Part shown: piece by piece, positions 24,076 to 36,373 of the stretch
Numbering within the stretch: position 1 is the stretch's first letter
Layout: each line of letters begins with the position of its first letter
Translations under genes and position numbers: made by a program
The notes under the pieces: model-generated
Database searches by the model: none
What the model saw: only the letters and a program-made list of their open reading frames with translations
Told to the model about the DNA's origin: nothing
Source: Siphlonurus alternatus
Taxonomy: Eukaryota > Arthropoda > Insecta > Ephemeroptera > Siphlonuridae
Reading direction: 5' to 3'
NCBI GenBank assembly: GCA_949825025.1
Contig: OX463780.1
Span: 18,263,480 to 18,327,479, forward strand
DNA: 64,000 bases

Positions 24076-27000
24076 TTAACGGAAGTAGCCTCCATGTTTA
24101 ACCACCTTGATGATGCGGCTGCCTCCGTGGCCACCTCCACTGTACGAGCCACCTCCGAATCCTCCCTTACCGAAACTGCTACCCCCTCCGCTATACCCAC
24201 CGTGACTAGGGCCTGCACTGTAGCTATGACTGGGGCCTGCACTGTATGGGCCGGTACTGATTGAGTGGCTTGAACCACTGCTGAATCCCCCTTTACCAAA
24301 ACTGCTACTATATCCCCCGCTCCCCTTACCAAAACTGCCCCCGGAACTACCCCCAGAATTGTAGCCTCCCTTGCCACCACTAGGTAAAGGCTTGAATCCT
24401 CCTAATTGACCCTTGTAAGAACTACTGCCTCCAAATGATCCTGAACTCAAACCTCCATGAGAGCTGCCACCCCCTCCGAGACTATATGATGTACCTCCAT
24501 TCCCACCTCCGAGACTGTATGAGCTGCCTCCATGGCCTCCACTGCTCCCCCCAAGACTGTATCCACCCCCACCTCCTCCAAGGCTGTATGAACTTCCCTT
24601 GTGCCCTCCCCCACTCCCTCCAAGGCTATATGTGCTTCCCTTGTGACCTCCTCCTCCCCCTCCAAGACTATATGAACTGCCCTTATGACCTCCTCCCCCT
24701 CCTAGGCTATATGAACTTCCCTTGAGCCCTCCTCCACCCCCTCCAAGGCTATACGAGCTTCCCTTGTGACCTCCCCCTCCAAGGCTATATGAGGCTCCAC
24801 CGTGAGAACCGCCTCCGCCACCAATACTGTAAGAGCCTCCCACCTGTGAACTACCACTCCCATGTCCTTCACCTACACTTGAAGAACTGTCATCATCTTC
24901 CTCTACACTGTAAGAGGCTCCATGACTACCTACAACTCCTCCCAGACTATAAGTGCTTCCTCCAAGACCTCCACTGCTTCCCAGGCTGTATCCACCCCCC
25001 TGTCCGCCTCCTAGAGAACTTGCCCCATGAGAACCAGTGCTTACAAGGCTTGATGAACTGCCGTGTCCTCCTCCAATACTTAATGAGCTTCCCCCGTGTC
25101 CCCCAGAGCTTCCCCCATATCCCCCAGAGCTTCCCCCATATCCCCCAGAGCTTGCCCCATGTCCCCCAGAGCTTCCCCCATGTCCCCCAGAGCTTCCCAG
25201 GCTGTAAGATCCACCCCCATGTCCTCCCCCGAGGGAACTACCACCCCCAAGACTTAATGAACTACTTCCATGTCCAGCCCCAAAGTCGTAAGAGCTGGCA
25301 CCTTGAGCACCGCTTGCCCCGCCAAAAGACCCCCCGCTGTATGAACTTCCACCTTGATCTCCACCCCCTCCAAGGCTGTACCCTCCTAGAGATTCACTGC
25401 TTCCATGGCCCCCTCCGCTGTACCCTCCTCCACTGCCACCAAGGTTATAACTTCCGAATGAACTCGCACCTTGACCTCCTCCGCCAAAATTGAAACCACT
25501 TAGCGAACTACCTCCAGCTGCACCAAAACTTCCGAGGCCTCCTGAATAAGAGTTTCCTCCACTTCCGAACCCGGCCCCAAAGGAGCTAGCACCACCCAGT
25601 CCACCACTATAGCTGCCTCCCAGCGAGCCGCCGCCATAGCTGTCTCCAAAATTAAATGAGCTGGCTCCTCCGTCACCCCCGGAATATGAGCCGCCGTTAA
25701 AGTCATTATCTTCAAGGCTGCTGTGCGAGTCGTCATCGCTCGCGCCGAGTCCTCCCGCGTACGAACCCCCTAGGCTGTACGAGTCTGTCGCCGCTGCAGC
25801 AGCACCGCCGTACGAGCCGGACGAGGCGCTGAATCCGCCTGAGCTTTTGCCGTAACCTGCAGGGAGACATGACATAATGGGTTAGTGATCAAGCATTCGG
25901 GGGGATTATAATTATAATACGGATTAATTATATATGTGTATATATTCTGCAGCGCAACCCAAAATAATTGAGTTGAGGCCTACTTTTAAAATTTATTTGA
26001 TGACGTTTTATAAACTTGAAAATTCCTTTAAAATATTGTCTTATTTTTATATACTGCGTATATATATTTTTTGTTAATCAAAAAGATATTTTATATTATA
26101 TATAATTAAGCTCGTCAATCATTGTCGATCTTTGTGCACTGTCCGTCAGGGCGCCAAGTAAGTAAAAGAAAAAAAAAATAGCTTGATAATTTTTCTTGCC
26201 TGAACGGTCCTGAACCAAAGTCACGGAAAATATGTATTATTTCTACGTAATAGTGAAGAATGTAATTATAATTCTTCGTCACTATTTATAATTTTTACTC
26301 ACCTCCATGCGCTGCAGCCGCGGGAGGTTCCGCCAGAGCGCGCGCCGTCAGCAGCAGCAAGCACGCGACGACCTGCGGGCACAACATATCTTAGATTTAT
26401 TTCGTCTCGTAAAACACGAGTAAAAATAAATAAAAAAATTAAATGAAGAAAAACGTATGTAATTAAGGGTAAGATAACGCCACCAATGTTAAAAAAAAAA
26501 AACTCACATAAAAATTATGAAAAAAAAATTAAAATGTTCTCCTCTACACCCCCTATCAGTATAGCTAAAATATCAAGTTTACAAATACGATCTAGTTTTT
26601 GAGTTATGAATTTTTTAAGTTGACTAATTTAACATGGAATTTCCATTTCTCCATGTTAAAGTAGTCAACTTAAACTTAAATTAAATTAGCTTAAATTCAT
26701 AACTCAAAAACTATAGATCGTATTTGTATACCTGATATTTTAGCTAGTGATAGGGGGTGTAGAGGAGAACATTTTAAATTTTTTTCATAATTTTTATGTG
26801 AGGGATTTTTTTTAACATTGGTGGCGTTATCTTAATGTCGATCATGATCATCACGACTCATATCAGTCATATCAGCCATCACGTTTATGTGCTAATCATA
26901 GTTTCGGATACATTTTTCTTCACGTAAAACTTTTTTGATTTATGTTCTTTTAAGGGTAAGATAACACGAACAATCGATTGTTGTAGTCCCATTTGATTAA

Positions 27001-27449
27001 CATGTAAACCTTAGCAACCTCTTAATAATTCTGATTTTTTTTTGAGAGACAGTTCTTGGCACCAAAAAAATATGGAAAAAATTTCAAAATAATCGGACGA
27101 TCCAATTTTTTTAAATTAATTTCTTAGTTTAGGTCTCCATGGGAAAACCCTATATATACTGAAAATTTAAAAAATTCATTTAAAAAAATTGGATCGTCCG
27201 ATTGTTTTGAAATTTTTTCCACATTTTTTTGGTGCTAAGAACTGTCTCTAAAAAAAAATTCAGAATTATTATGAGGTTGCTAAGGTTTACATGTTGATCA
27301 AATGGGACTACAACAATCGATTGTTCGTGTTATCTTACCCTTAAAGTTTCATGGCAGAATTTAAAATAATATTTTATTATCAAGTTTTAATATGCACGAA
27401 AAGATATTGATGAGTATTATATTAGAATACTCCTAGCTCGTACTCATCA

Positions 27450-27515
<66 letters not shown>

Positions 27516-28274
27516 TATAATAATTAACAAAAAGTAAAAAATTATCTCATTAATTTTTAAATAGCCATACATGCAGGCATGAATAAAATTTTAAATTTAT
27601 AAAGGAACAGCAATACAACCATATTATAATAAACCATCGATAGTTAAAGCAACACATAAAGTTCTGATTGATTTTTAATATTAATTTTTACCTTGTTATG
27701 TAAAATCTTTGTTTGAAAATAAATAAAAAATTGTTAATTGCGTCAGTAAAATTTTTTAATTGATTCGATCGTATATATATGAGTAGCAATAAGTGTAATT
27801 TAATTGTATATTTAAATAATTAACGCTCGATATAATTATAATTTATAACGTTTACCGAATTCGTTGTATTATTTTAATGACATTGAACTAGTTTAATAAT
27901 ATTTATTTATAATATTATATATTTTTCGAAACAATTAAATGAAAAAGTAAACACTTAAAAACATTATATAATTATGTGTGTAAGATGTTTGAAGTCACAC
28001 AATGAAATATGTGTTTTTAGGCTGTCACTCATTAATAATTTTGACAATTTTTAAAAATTATTACATTAATTGAATTTCGCTAGTTTATTTTACAGCAATT
28101 TAATCAAGCAACACTATAAGTACATATTATACGTATATAATAATTATATTAATAGTCGACGAAGTATATAAAACTGGATTATTAGCACGTCCCACTTCAC
28201 TGGTAGCAGCACACACAGTATATAATAATAATATCCACGGCTCCTTATACACTGTTGGTACGTACCTTATTCAT
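24076..28274 (-). CDS. secreted glycine/serine/tyrosine-rich structural protein
   Basis: Three coding exons on the minus strand: 28274-28266 (MNK), 26372-26303 (VVACLLLLTARALAEPPAAAAHG) and 25856-24076. Splices fit GT-AG and keep frame (9+70+1781 nt), giving 619 residues. Residues 1-17 form a hydrophobic signal peptide. The rest is low-complexity Gly/Ser/Tyr/His: blocks of GGHGGSSGG and about nine copies of a GHKGSSYSLGGGG type unit, interrupted by two acidic patches (about residues 67-80, DDDSHSSLEDND, and a later EEDDDSSSS). The tail ends SRIIKVVKHGGYFR. This composition is typical of arthropod cuticle, silk-like or adhesive matrix proteins; the exact class is not recognised. Because codons are GGN/TCN-rich, other frames also stay open and are shadows. 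A TATA box precedes the mini first exon. Same exon plan as the gene at 35218-38928. Confidence 0.85.
26464..26835. mobile_element. palindromic element family D, copy 1
   Basis: Ends TAAGGGTAAGATAACGCCAC and GGTGGCGTTATCTTA. Arms include TTTGAGTTATGAATTTTTTA; the loop is AACATGGAATTTCCATTTCT. In intron 1 of the 619-aa glycine-rich gene. Second copy at 52037-52393. Confidence 0.85.
26950..27345. mobile_element. palindromic element family E, copy 2
   Basis: Ends TTAAGGGTAAGATAACACGA and its complement; the arms share TTTGATTAACATGTAAACCT with copy 1. Lies about 115 bp from the family D copy in the same intron. Confidence 0.85.
27453..27512. repeat. (AT)n microsatellite
   Basis: About 30 uninterrupted AT dinucleotides. 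Confidence 0.95.
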
Positions 28275-28318
28275 GGCGGGTTAACAAGTAAATGTAATGA
28301 GGTAAACACCGCGGACTG

Positions 28319-28326
28319 CTTTTATA
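28319..28326 (-). promoter_or_regulatory. TATA box of the 619-aa glycine-rich gene
   Basis: Minus-strand TATAAAAG lies 45-52 bases upstream of the ATG at 28274. With the usual spacing of about 30 bases, transcription would start near 28292, leaving a 5' leader of under 20 bases. Confidence 0.7.
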
Positions 28327-28339
28327 GCACAGTAGTCTC

Positions 28340-30382
28340 TCTCACCTTATGAGGGGTATCCCTCTCTTTTTTTGATCGCGATCCTCAACGTGAGAAAGTT
28401 CCGGAGCGATGCATCGTCTGCAACCCTCTCTCTATACATGACCAAACAAACTTTCCATCAGCTGGCTCCATAACCCACCCCGGTGTCCAAAAATCTCATC
28501 AGTGAAATAATGTTCAGCAAGCGTGGCCATTATATTGTTATATACTTTTGAAATCATTTTTCTGATGTATTTGAGCTACTTAAAGCATTGTATATTTCTC
28601 TTTAAATTTGATTGTTTGTGTACCTTGCTGATAATGCTTACATGTATTATCATGTATGGGAAGTTATAACATGAGTATAAATGTAATTATGAATGGGTCA
28701 TTAACTAAAATAGAAAATTGTATTGTTAGTTTTTTTGTTTCAAGTAAATGTGTTGTAACAAGTTTGAAAATGTCAAAAAGTATGACCTTTTATTTTTTGT
28801 ATTAATTTAATTAATAATTATCATAACATTCACAATTTTATTTTCTTAAAATTTGTGTAAATTTAATTTACAATTTTTTTTAATTAATTTTATTATAATT
28901 TAAAAAGTTCCCATAAAAATAAAAGAAAAAAAGGAAGTTGGTTCCATTTGAAATAAGTTTAACAGTAATGAATTTATTTGAAGAAAAAATAATTAATCAA
29001 TTAATATTCAAAAAGCGTTCTAATTTTAATAATATAAATAATTTATATTGTTGTCGGTTTTTGTTGTCATTAATTATTTGTCACAATGATTAATAAATTA
29101 TAATACAATAAAGTTTAATTACTCGAAGCAATTAATTTTTAATAAGATTATAATAATTAACCTAGGATCAGTAGGATTGATGCGGTTGATCGTAAATGTT
29201 CAGTTAAAATGCATTCATAAAAACATTGATTGTCAAGGTCAATAAATAAATTTGGTTTTATTTCTCGTCATACATATATTTATGCTACAAATTCTGGGAA
29301 TTAAAAAGAAGGAATAATATGATTATAAATTTCTGTGATAAAAGTGACAAAACGGAAACGGATATATATAATATATATTATATTCCTTCCTGCTTCATAA
29401 TCATCTAAAACTGGTAAGGAAAAAGCAGATAAGATTATTACTCCTAGGTTGTCTTTTTTTTTTTTTTTTTTTTTTTGTTCGCTTGCTCCAGATATGATTT
29501 CATTTTCAAGTGACGTAAGCGCATGACGCGGATGCAACTAACCACGCCCCCTCCACATGCAAGCAATGCAACTACAGATGCATCAACTGCATTCCGGTGT
29601 ACGACCTTTAATTATCGAGATTTTGAGTCCATAGAAACCACCAAAGCATGAAAATAGAGAGAGCGAAATTATCACGCCTGTATATATGATATATATAGTG
29701 TTCATTACTTTAATAACATGATATTGGTTATTAAATTAAATTAATGTGTAACAGTTAACTCAAGTAGTACAGCTTGAATATTTCACGCTGGCACGAAAAC
29801 AAATGTGTTGTCATCGATATAATATATCAAAAGGAGTTTTCAATTCGTTTTCTTCTTGCAGTATTATTATTTGATATTATTATGATATTTTGCATTAAAA
29901 AATTTAAAACTATTTTTTTTTATAATTTTTATGGAAAATTTAAGCAATTAAATAATATAGTGGGTACTTAATAATTAAGCAATAAAACATTCATTAAAGA
30001 ATTAAACTTAATTAATTGAACAATAGTAAAATCAACATATAATAACAATATATTAATACATGCTGATTAATACATGCATATAGATGATGTAGAAAAAAGA
30101 CATAACAAAAATGGGGGAGAAAAGTGTAAAACAAACATTGCTCCAAAATTTTTTACGAAAATTGTAATCCTTAGTTAACCACCCAGCAATGTATTTACGC
30201 GAAAAAAAAAAAAAAAAAAAAAAAAAAGTGAGGAAAAAAAACTTTTTATTTATCATGTGATTTTAATAGCGGGTCGTTTCGACCTCCCCTCCCCCCCTTT
30301 CCCTGGGAATAGCATGTGGTAAAAAATCCCTTGGTAATGCTAGGGTTAATTAATAGATATTATGGGGTAGTTCAATATTAAT
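28340..30382. other. upstream region of the glycine-rich gene and AT-rich spacer
   Basis: 28340-28500 is GC-richer and probably regulatory for the gene at 24076-28274. From 28500 on, very AT-rich, with poly(T) at about 29453 and poly(A) at about 30199. No gene recognised. Confidence 0.45.
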
Positions 30383-30775
30383 TAATAGACAATAATGGTT
30401 GCATTTTTTTATTTCATAATTAGAAAATATACATTAAATTAAGCTTTTCTGAATTTTTTCAGATTTTTTGGAGTGCAGGAACTAATTTAAAAAAAATATT
30501 TAAAATACCTGAATTTGGGTGGTACACCTGATGGGACAACCGTGACGTCATCGACAGCCAATCACAGCAGCCGTGACATCATCAACAGCCAATCACAGCA
30601 CGACAAATGACGTCACGGTTGTCCCATCAGGTGTACCACCCAAATTCAGGTATTTTAAATATTTTTTTAAAATTAGTTCCCGCACTCCAAAAAATCCGAA
30701 AAAATTCAGAAAAGCATAATTTTAGGTATATTTTCTAATTATGAAATAAAAAAATGCAACCATTATTGTCTATTA
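30383..30775. mobile_element. palindromic element family A, copy 1
   Basis: Ends ATAGACAATAATGGTTGCA and its complement. Arms contain CAGATTTTTTGGAGTGCAGG and GGGTGGTACACCTGATGGGA; the centre repeats GTGACGTCAT and CAGCCAATCACAGCA. Confidence 0.9.
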
Positions 30776-31480
30776 TATACTGCCAATGCGAAATTACAAT
30801 TTTCGGGGCTGGGGGCATATCTTATTTTCAGTCCGGGCGTGATTACTTCTATAAATTGTATAACAGTCGAATTAATTAGTTAATTACATATTTTTTATAA
30901 CACAGAGAAATCTTGATAATATTAAATAACGAGACTTTTCATCGTGTAGAGTGTAGATAATAAAAATATTATTTTCAACAAAATGTAATTATAAAAAAAA
31001 GGAAAAAATTTTGTTGAATAAAACCACTAACTATTAACTGTACAAGTTTTCTCCACATATAATTACTAATGTGTATTTTTAACTAATTCTTTATACATAT
31101 TTCCATCATATCATTAAAAAAAAAAAAAAAAAAAAAAATCAAATTCCACATGACCAATTCTTATAAAGAAACTTTCAGCATTACTCATCATTAATAATTT
31201 TATTAAAATAAAGAAACTACAAAATAATATTCCAACATCAAGGTTTCATTTTAAACTTGAACTTGGTAACAAATATTAGCATGATAACAAAAAAAGTAAC
31301 ATAAATATATAAATTTACACAAGGTAATGAAATGAGATTTCAATTTAACACCATCATGACTACAATACTAAAATATTTTTATTTAGTGTCAAATATAATA
31401 AAATACATATTATAATGTCAGCCTAATTAAATATTTTGACTTCTCATTGAGTCGTGCTGGTTCGCCATCTGGACACCGTA
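30776..31480. other. AT-rich spacer
   Basis: No gene recognised; would include the 3' UTR of the exon candidate at 31481-31610 if that exon is real. Confidence 0.4.
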
Positions 31481-31610
31481 CTAGCGGGTCAGCGGGCCGC
31501 CGATGACCCGAGCGGACGGAGGAGAAAGCGTGAGGTATGACGCCATGCGCGTGCACTGCTGGATGACCGTGATCATGGCCGTGGTGCAGTCTTGGGGAGA
31601 TGAGTCAGGT
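31481..31610 (-). CDS. unassigned terminal coding exon candidate
   Basis: A GC-rich island in very AT-rich DNA. On the minus strand an acceptor (ATTATAG, 31617-31611) is followed by one base and 42 open codons, then TAG. The translation starts PDSSPQDCTTAMITVIQQC and ends RVIGGPLTR; the first half looks like a helical domain end. AATAAA on the same strand lies about 100 bases downstream (near 31379). The protein family is not recognised, and no upstream exon could be matched in phase between here and 35.2 kb, so it may be the last exon of a gene with distant exons or a relic. Confidence 0.4.
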
Positions 31611-34500
31611 CTATAATTATCATTCCTGCATAGTATGTGAGACTAAAGATCCTGAATAGTAAGTAGAGGGAGGTTGTAGGTCTTCTTTAACAAATATATT
31701 ATATGATAATTTTAAATGTATAACTCTATAAGATTATTAAGCACCGACCCTCCTTGATTTCTTTTAGGGGAGGAGATTTTTCAGTAGAGAGTTTTTTACT
31801 CGAATCAGGAACACTATCTTATTTTCAATTTTTATGCGTGAATATATAATATATTATATATTACTATATGTGGAGTAATTCAGAAAAACATCAAATAATA
31901 GAGGGTTCGTTTGTTACTCTGTTCATGGGAGAATGAATTGTAAAAACTGAAATCTCTCCGCGTTGGAGAGTTTATTTTTATTATTTAAAAAAATTACGTA
32001 AAGCACTGTAAGCACTGTACGTTACAGTTAATTTGCCAGTATAAGCCCTGCTTTTAATTTTTTTATCCCCTTCATGCAATGATCAAGGCCCTCTGATGAC
32101 TGTCGAATCTTTGAAATTTATTCGTACGTTTCTCACACAGTACAGGAAAGATAGTAGCCAAACTCCCATACCTGCGCTACGGGGGAGCTGAAGTCAATTT
32201 TTGACACTTTTTGAATATTGGGTTAAGAGCTTACTTTTTTTTTGTAAAAAATACTAGATTTTTTTTCTAATATTTTAGTGAAAGTTCCACTGTGCTAGCT
32301 TTAATAATTTCCGAGTTAGAGCAGATTATAGTTGATTCTCCTATACCATAACATTGCAGGATGCCCCATTTGGTCGTGCCCCTTTCCTATGATTTTAACA
32401 TTGCGGCGGACAAACATGCCGTTGACGCGAGCAGTTTTCGACTTCGATTCTAACATACGACTTTCTCTACTATCTTCTCTATACTGTGGTTTCTCATATA
32501 ATTATATAATTATACATATATTATATTATATTCGATTCTTCAATTTTTAATAACAAAATTTTTTCCAAATTATTCAGTACTCCTAATCTATATGGTTTTA
32601 ACTTTTATATTATAGTTTTTATACTTACTGGAATTAAGTAATTACCATCACTTTCAAAATTTCTATAATGGAAGCCGTTTGAAATATTAATTGCACTTTC
32701 GCGATTAATCGATCAAAATTTTATTATTTATTTAAAAAGTAATTTGAATTGATGATCTGCTCATTCTTGAAACGAAAGCTTACGGACATTCAAGAGCAAC
32801 AAACAATTTTTAATGTATAGAAACTTTTGCATTTTTTTTTTTTTTTTTTTTTTATGCATGCAGCTATAGAAAATTCCATAATAGTTCTAAAAGTAAACTC
32901 TGTGTATTATGATTATTATAAAAAAAAAAGGATGGAAAGTGCATCGACACACATTTCTGCTATTTTATAAAATATGAAATTATATATAGTATGACCTTGA
33001 AATATTCATTAAATATTATTAAAACGTTAAAGCGAATCTCATGAAAATTTATGAGATTTTTTTAAGAAAGTAAGACATGTGTGCTTAGAAATTAAATGCA
33101 TGCGGTAAAGAAAAGGGTGTGAGTAAATCGAAAGATCAGGCAGTATATATTATAAAATAAAAAAAGAAATCAAAAAGAGATCATGGCATCAAGGTTATTT
33201 AATTATTAATAATTTAATGTTTAGCTATTTTACTAACGTAATTTAGAGACAAAAATTACGATATGAAAAACAATTAATTATACTAAACAATATTTATACA
33301 AATATTATAGCTTAGCAAATTTATTAAATCAATTAAATTTAATGTATTCTATTATAATTATAAATAATATAAATCAATGGAACTAAAATTAAATGTGTGT
33401 ACTTTTTTATGTTCATTGACGTTAATATATTTTGCTTATATTACATATAGTTATACATCTGTCATAACCAGGAAAAAAATTATAACCTTTCTTCAGTTTC
33501 TGTTATAATGCAATTTTTACATTATATAATATTAAAAATGTCATAGAATTAAATGCAATTTCGTTAGTATATGTATAATATATTTATATATTATATATTG
33601 TATATTAATTATATTAATATACAATTAATACATATTAACGCTTTACATGAATTAGTTCAATTAAATATTTTTCTGGAGTCTGATGAATCGATCTCGAGAA
33701 TCGCTTTATATTTTAGCATTGGGAGTTTTTACACAGTTTTTTAATTATAAATATTTTCTTCTGTAATATTAATACTATGCATACATTTTTTTATTTCAAT
33801 CCATTGTAATCGTGTATTTATTATTAAGAATAATATCCGGTGATTCATTTTTAGCAGGTGTATTCAATTTCACTCACAAATAATTTCTAAATAAACTGTT
33901 TCAATTATTCGTTCAGCTGTAACAAGATTGAAATTAATTAATTGTCGAGAGAAAATTGGGGGGAGTAACAAAGAAATGAGGGTACAAGAATTTCTTTTAT
34001 CAGTGGCATCTTCTCATTTCACGCTTTACGGCAAATCAACATTATAAGACTCAAAATTATTAAATGGCTATTTTGATGCATGGATGGTAAGTAACTCTGC
34101 CATCAAGTTCGATCTATTCACACAAGTATTTGAATCAGGATAACATAAACTTTTTTTAAACCCTCCAATTCATATATCACATCTACTGTATACAGTGTAT
34201 ATTATAGCTTTCGATTCATAATTCACTACGTGACATTATAATAATTTTAAAAGCATTTTGTTTTTACTATTTTTATTTTGTAAAATCGTTTCTTTTTTAT
34301 TTGCATTTGGGGATTATAAATACTCATTTTTACAAGTGTTATAGTTATATACGCTCAAATTAAAAAGCTATAGCTGCTTAACATTAATATAATATGACTT
34401 TAACAAAAATAGTGTTCATTCAACAAGCTTTTAGAATTTAAGTTATTGCACCACGATCATAGTTATAATCTATTCTTTGATGATATGGTAAACAAATTAA
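31611..34500. other. AT-rich intergenic DNA
   Basis: Mostly featureless. A GC-richer island at 32350-32480 has about 60 open codons on the minus strand (includes TARVNGMFVRRNVKIIGKG), possibly a transposon relic, but no family is recognised. Confidence 0.4.
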
Positions 34501-34830
34501 ACTTTCTTATTCTATCGCATCCTCGGAAGTATTTAAACCTCATCTCACGCTTGACAGTTCGTAGTTATCTCACGTTGACAAAGCCAGAGTGTAAACGTGT
34601 GGCAACACGCCTCGCGATTCCCCGGGCGTGACACACGGCATCTAGGGGACGTGGGTGGGCCCCGATCTCATTGCGATGCATCTCTGCATGTCCTTTCACT
34701 CCCGAACACTCGTGACCCGCTGGCCCAGTTACAACAGAGGCGTCATATGGAAATTGTCGCTGAAGGCCAAGGGCGAAATCTCAATTCTTTTTGTTTTTTA
34801 ATTTTTGGCAGATTTCATTGATTTCTGTTT
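34501..34830. other. GC-richer island with a TATTTAAA motif
   Basis: TATTTAAACC at about 34530 is followed 25-30 bases later by GACAGTTCGTAG, which resembles a plus-strand promoter. The GC-rich stretch 34590-34770 is open on both strands over about 65 codons but shows no known domain or splice sites that fix a gene. Confidence 0.3.
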
Positions 34831-35217
34831 GTTTGAAGTTTAGAAAGTATTACAAATAGTTTATATAAATTAACTATAGGGTATATCAAAATAAATTAAA
34901 TAAAATTTTATTAAAATAAAGAGAACTTTTATTTATCAATAAAAAACATTATAAAAGTAAAATATTTAAGCAGTAAAACATAAACTTAATTTTTAAACAT
35001 TTAAACAGAACAATTGTTGCATAGGATCAAGACAGTGCGGTATTGAGTGATAACATAATTTTTCTTAGAGCAGAAGGAAGGAAAGTTGGAAAGTCTAAAA
35101 TGTGCTCTTGCAAAGCCATACACTTTACAAAACAAAGATAATTAAATACGTCATAACATATTCTAAATTCATTGATTGGAAACAATATTTATTTCAAATC
35201 TTGAAATAGTTTAAAAT
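34831..35217. other. 3' flank of the GWSA-repeat gene
   Basis: AT-rich; several TTTATT (minus-strand AATAAA) motifs at about 34929-34936 could serve as poly(A) signals. Nothing else seen. Confidence 0.35.
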
Positions 35218-36300
35218 TTAGCCCTTCCATCCCTTGTTGCCCCCACCTCCTGCAGACCATCCTCCTCCGCTTCCACCTCCGTATCCACCACTGCCTCCAG
35301 CCGACCAGCCCTTGCTGCCGCCCCCGCTTCCACCCCCTCCGCCAGCAGACCACCCTTTTCCTCCTCCGCTTCCACCTCCGTATCCACCACTGCCTCCGGC
35401 CGACCAGCCCTTGCTACCGCCCCCGCTTCCACCCCCTCCGCCAGCAGACCATCCTTTTCCTCCACCCCCGCCGCCTCCTCCGTATCCACCGCTGCCTCCA
35501 GCAGACCAGCCCTTGCTGCCGCCCCCGCTTCCACCCCCTCCGCCAGCAGACCATCCTTTTCCTCCACCCCCACCGCCTCCTCCGCCAGCAGACCATCCTT
35601 TTCCTCCGCCTCCACTGCTCCCTCCTCCGTAACCACCTCCACCCCCACCCCCATGGCCTCCTCCGCTACTCCCTCCTCCGTATCCACCACCTCCGAAGAT
35701 TCCTGAAAAGCGTTCGTTGAATTAAATACTAACAATATTCACAAACATGTCAATTAAGAAGACAATAATAATATTATATACTATAATTATTATCGCTAAA
35801 TCATTATAATCTTCCTTGATGTTATAGCAGTGTAAATCACTTTCTCTGATATCTGATGGAACGTGATGTACATCTCAGTTAGTTCATTGGTATATCGATC
35901 AATGGGAACTCAGAAAATATTTTTTACTTACTGCATAATCATATACAGTATTATGTATTTGGAACACAATAAGGAAATGAAATATTGCTTTTATGTTTGG
36001 TGGATGCCATGATCCATGCAAATGCAGTGAGACTTCACGATTTAGAAATTGACTCTATGGGTGTGCTCCAAAATTGAAATACTTAGTATTAAAAATCAAA
36101 GGAATTGATGTGGTTGTCAAGCATATCGTCCCTCGTCCGGAATAGTAAGCTATATCTGCCTTCCAGGATCTCGTAATGAGCTACCTGTTATTTCAGACGA
36201 TTGACGATATGTTACTGCTGTCACTTCATATAGAGCGCTATACTGTCAATTAAATTTAATTTGCATCTTAAATATGTATTTTTTTTTTTACCAAAAACAG

Positions 36301-36373
<73 letters not shown>

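Noticed and set aside
24067..25736. Several long open frames on both strands over the glycine-rich exon (for example 24789-25493 plus strand)
   Set aside because: They are out-of-frame or antisense readings of GGN/TCN/TAY-rich codons. Only one frame continues to a signal-peptide exon and a start codon.
28164..28280. Plus-strand TATATAAAA promoter diverging from the glycine-rich gene
   Set aside because: The only nearby ATG reads two codons before a stop and no splice donor follows; probably chance in AT-rich DNA.
32172..32187. Possible 16-base micro-exon on the minus strand (CAG|...|GTATGG)
   Set aside because: In the phase needed to join the terminal exon at 31610 it contains a stop codon.
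35211..35735. Minus-strand 174-codon Glu/Val/Ala-rich frame and the antisense Pro-rich frame
   Set aside because: The frame joined to the signal-peptide exon with correct splice phase is the Gly-rich GWSA frame; the others are shadows of the repeat.
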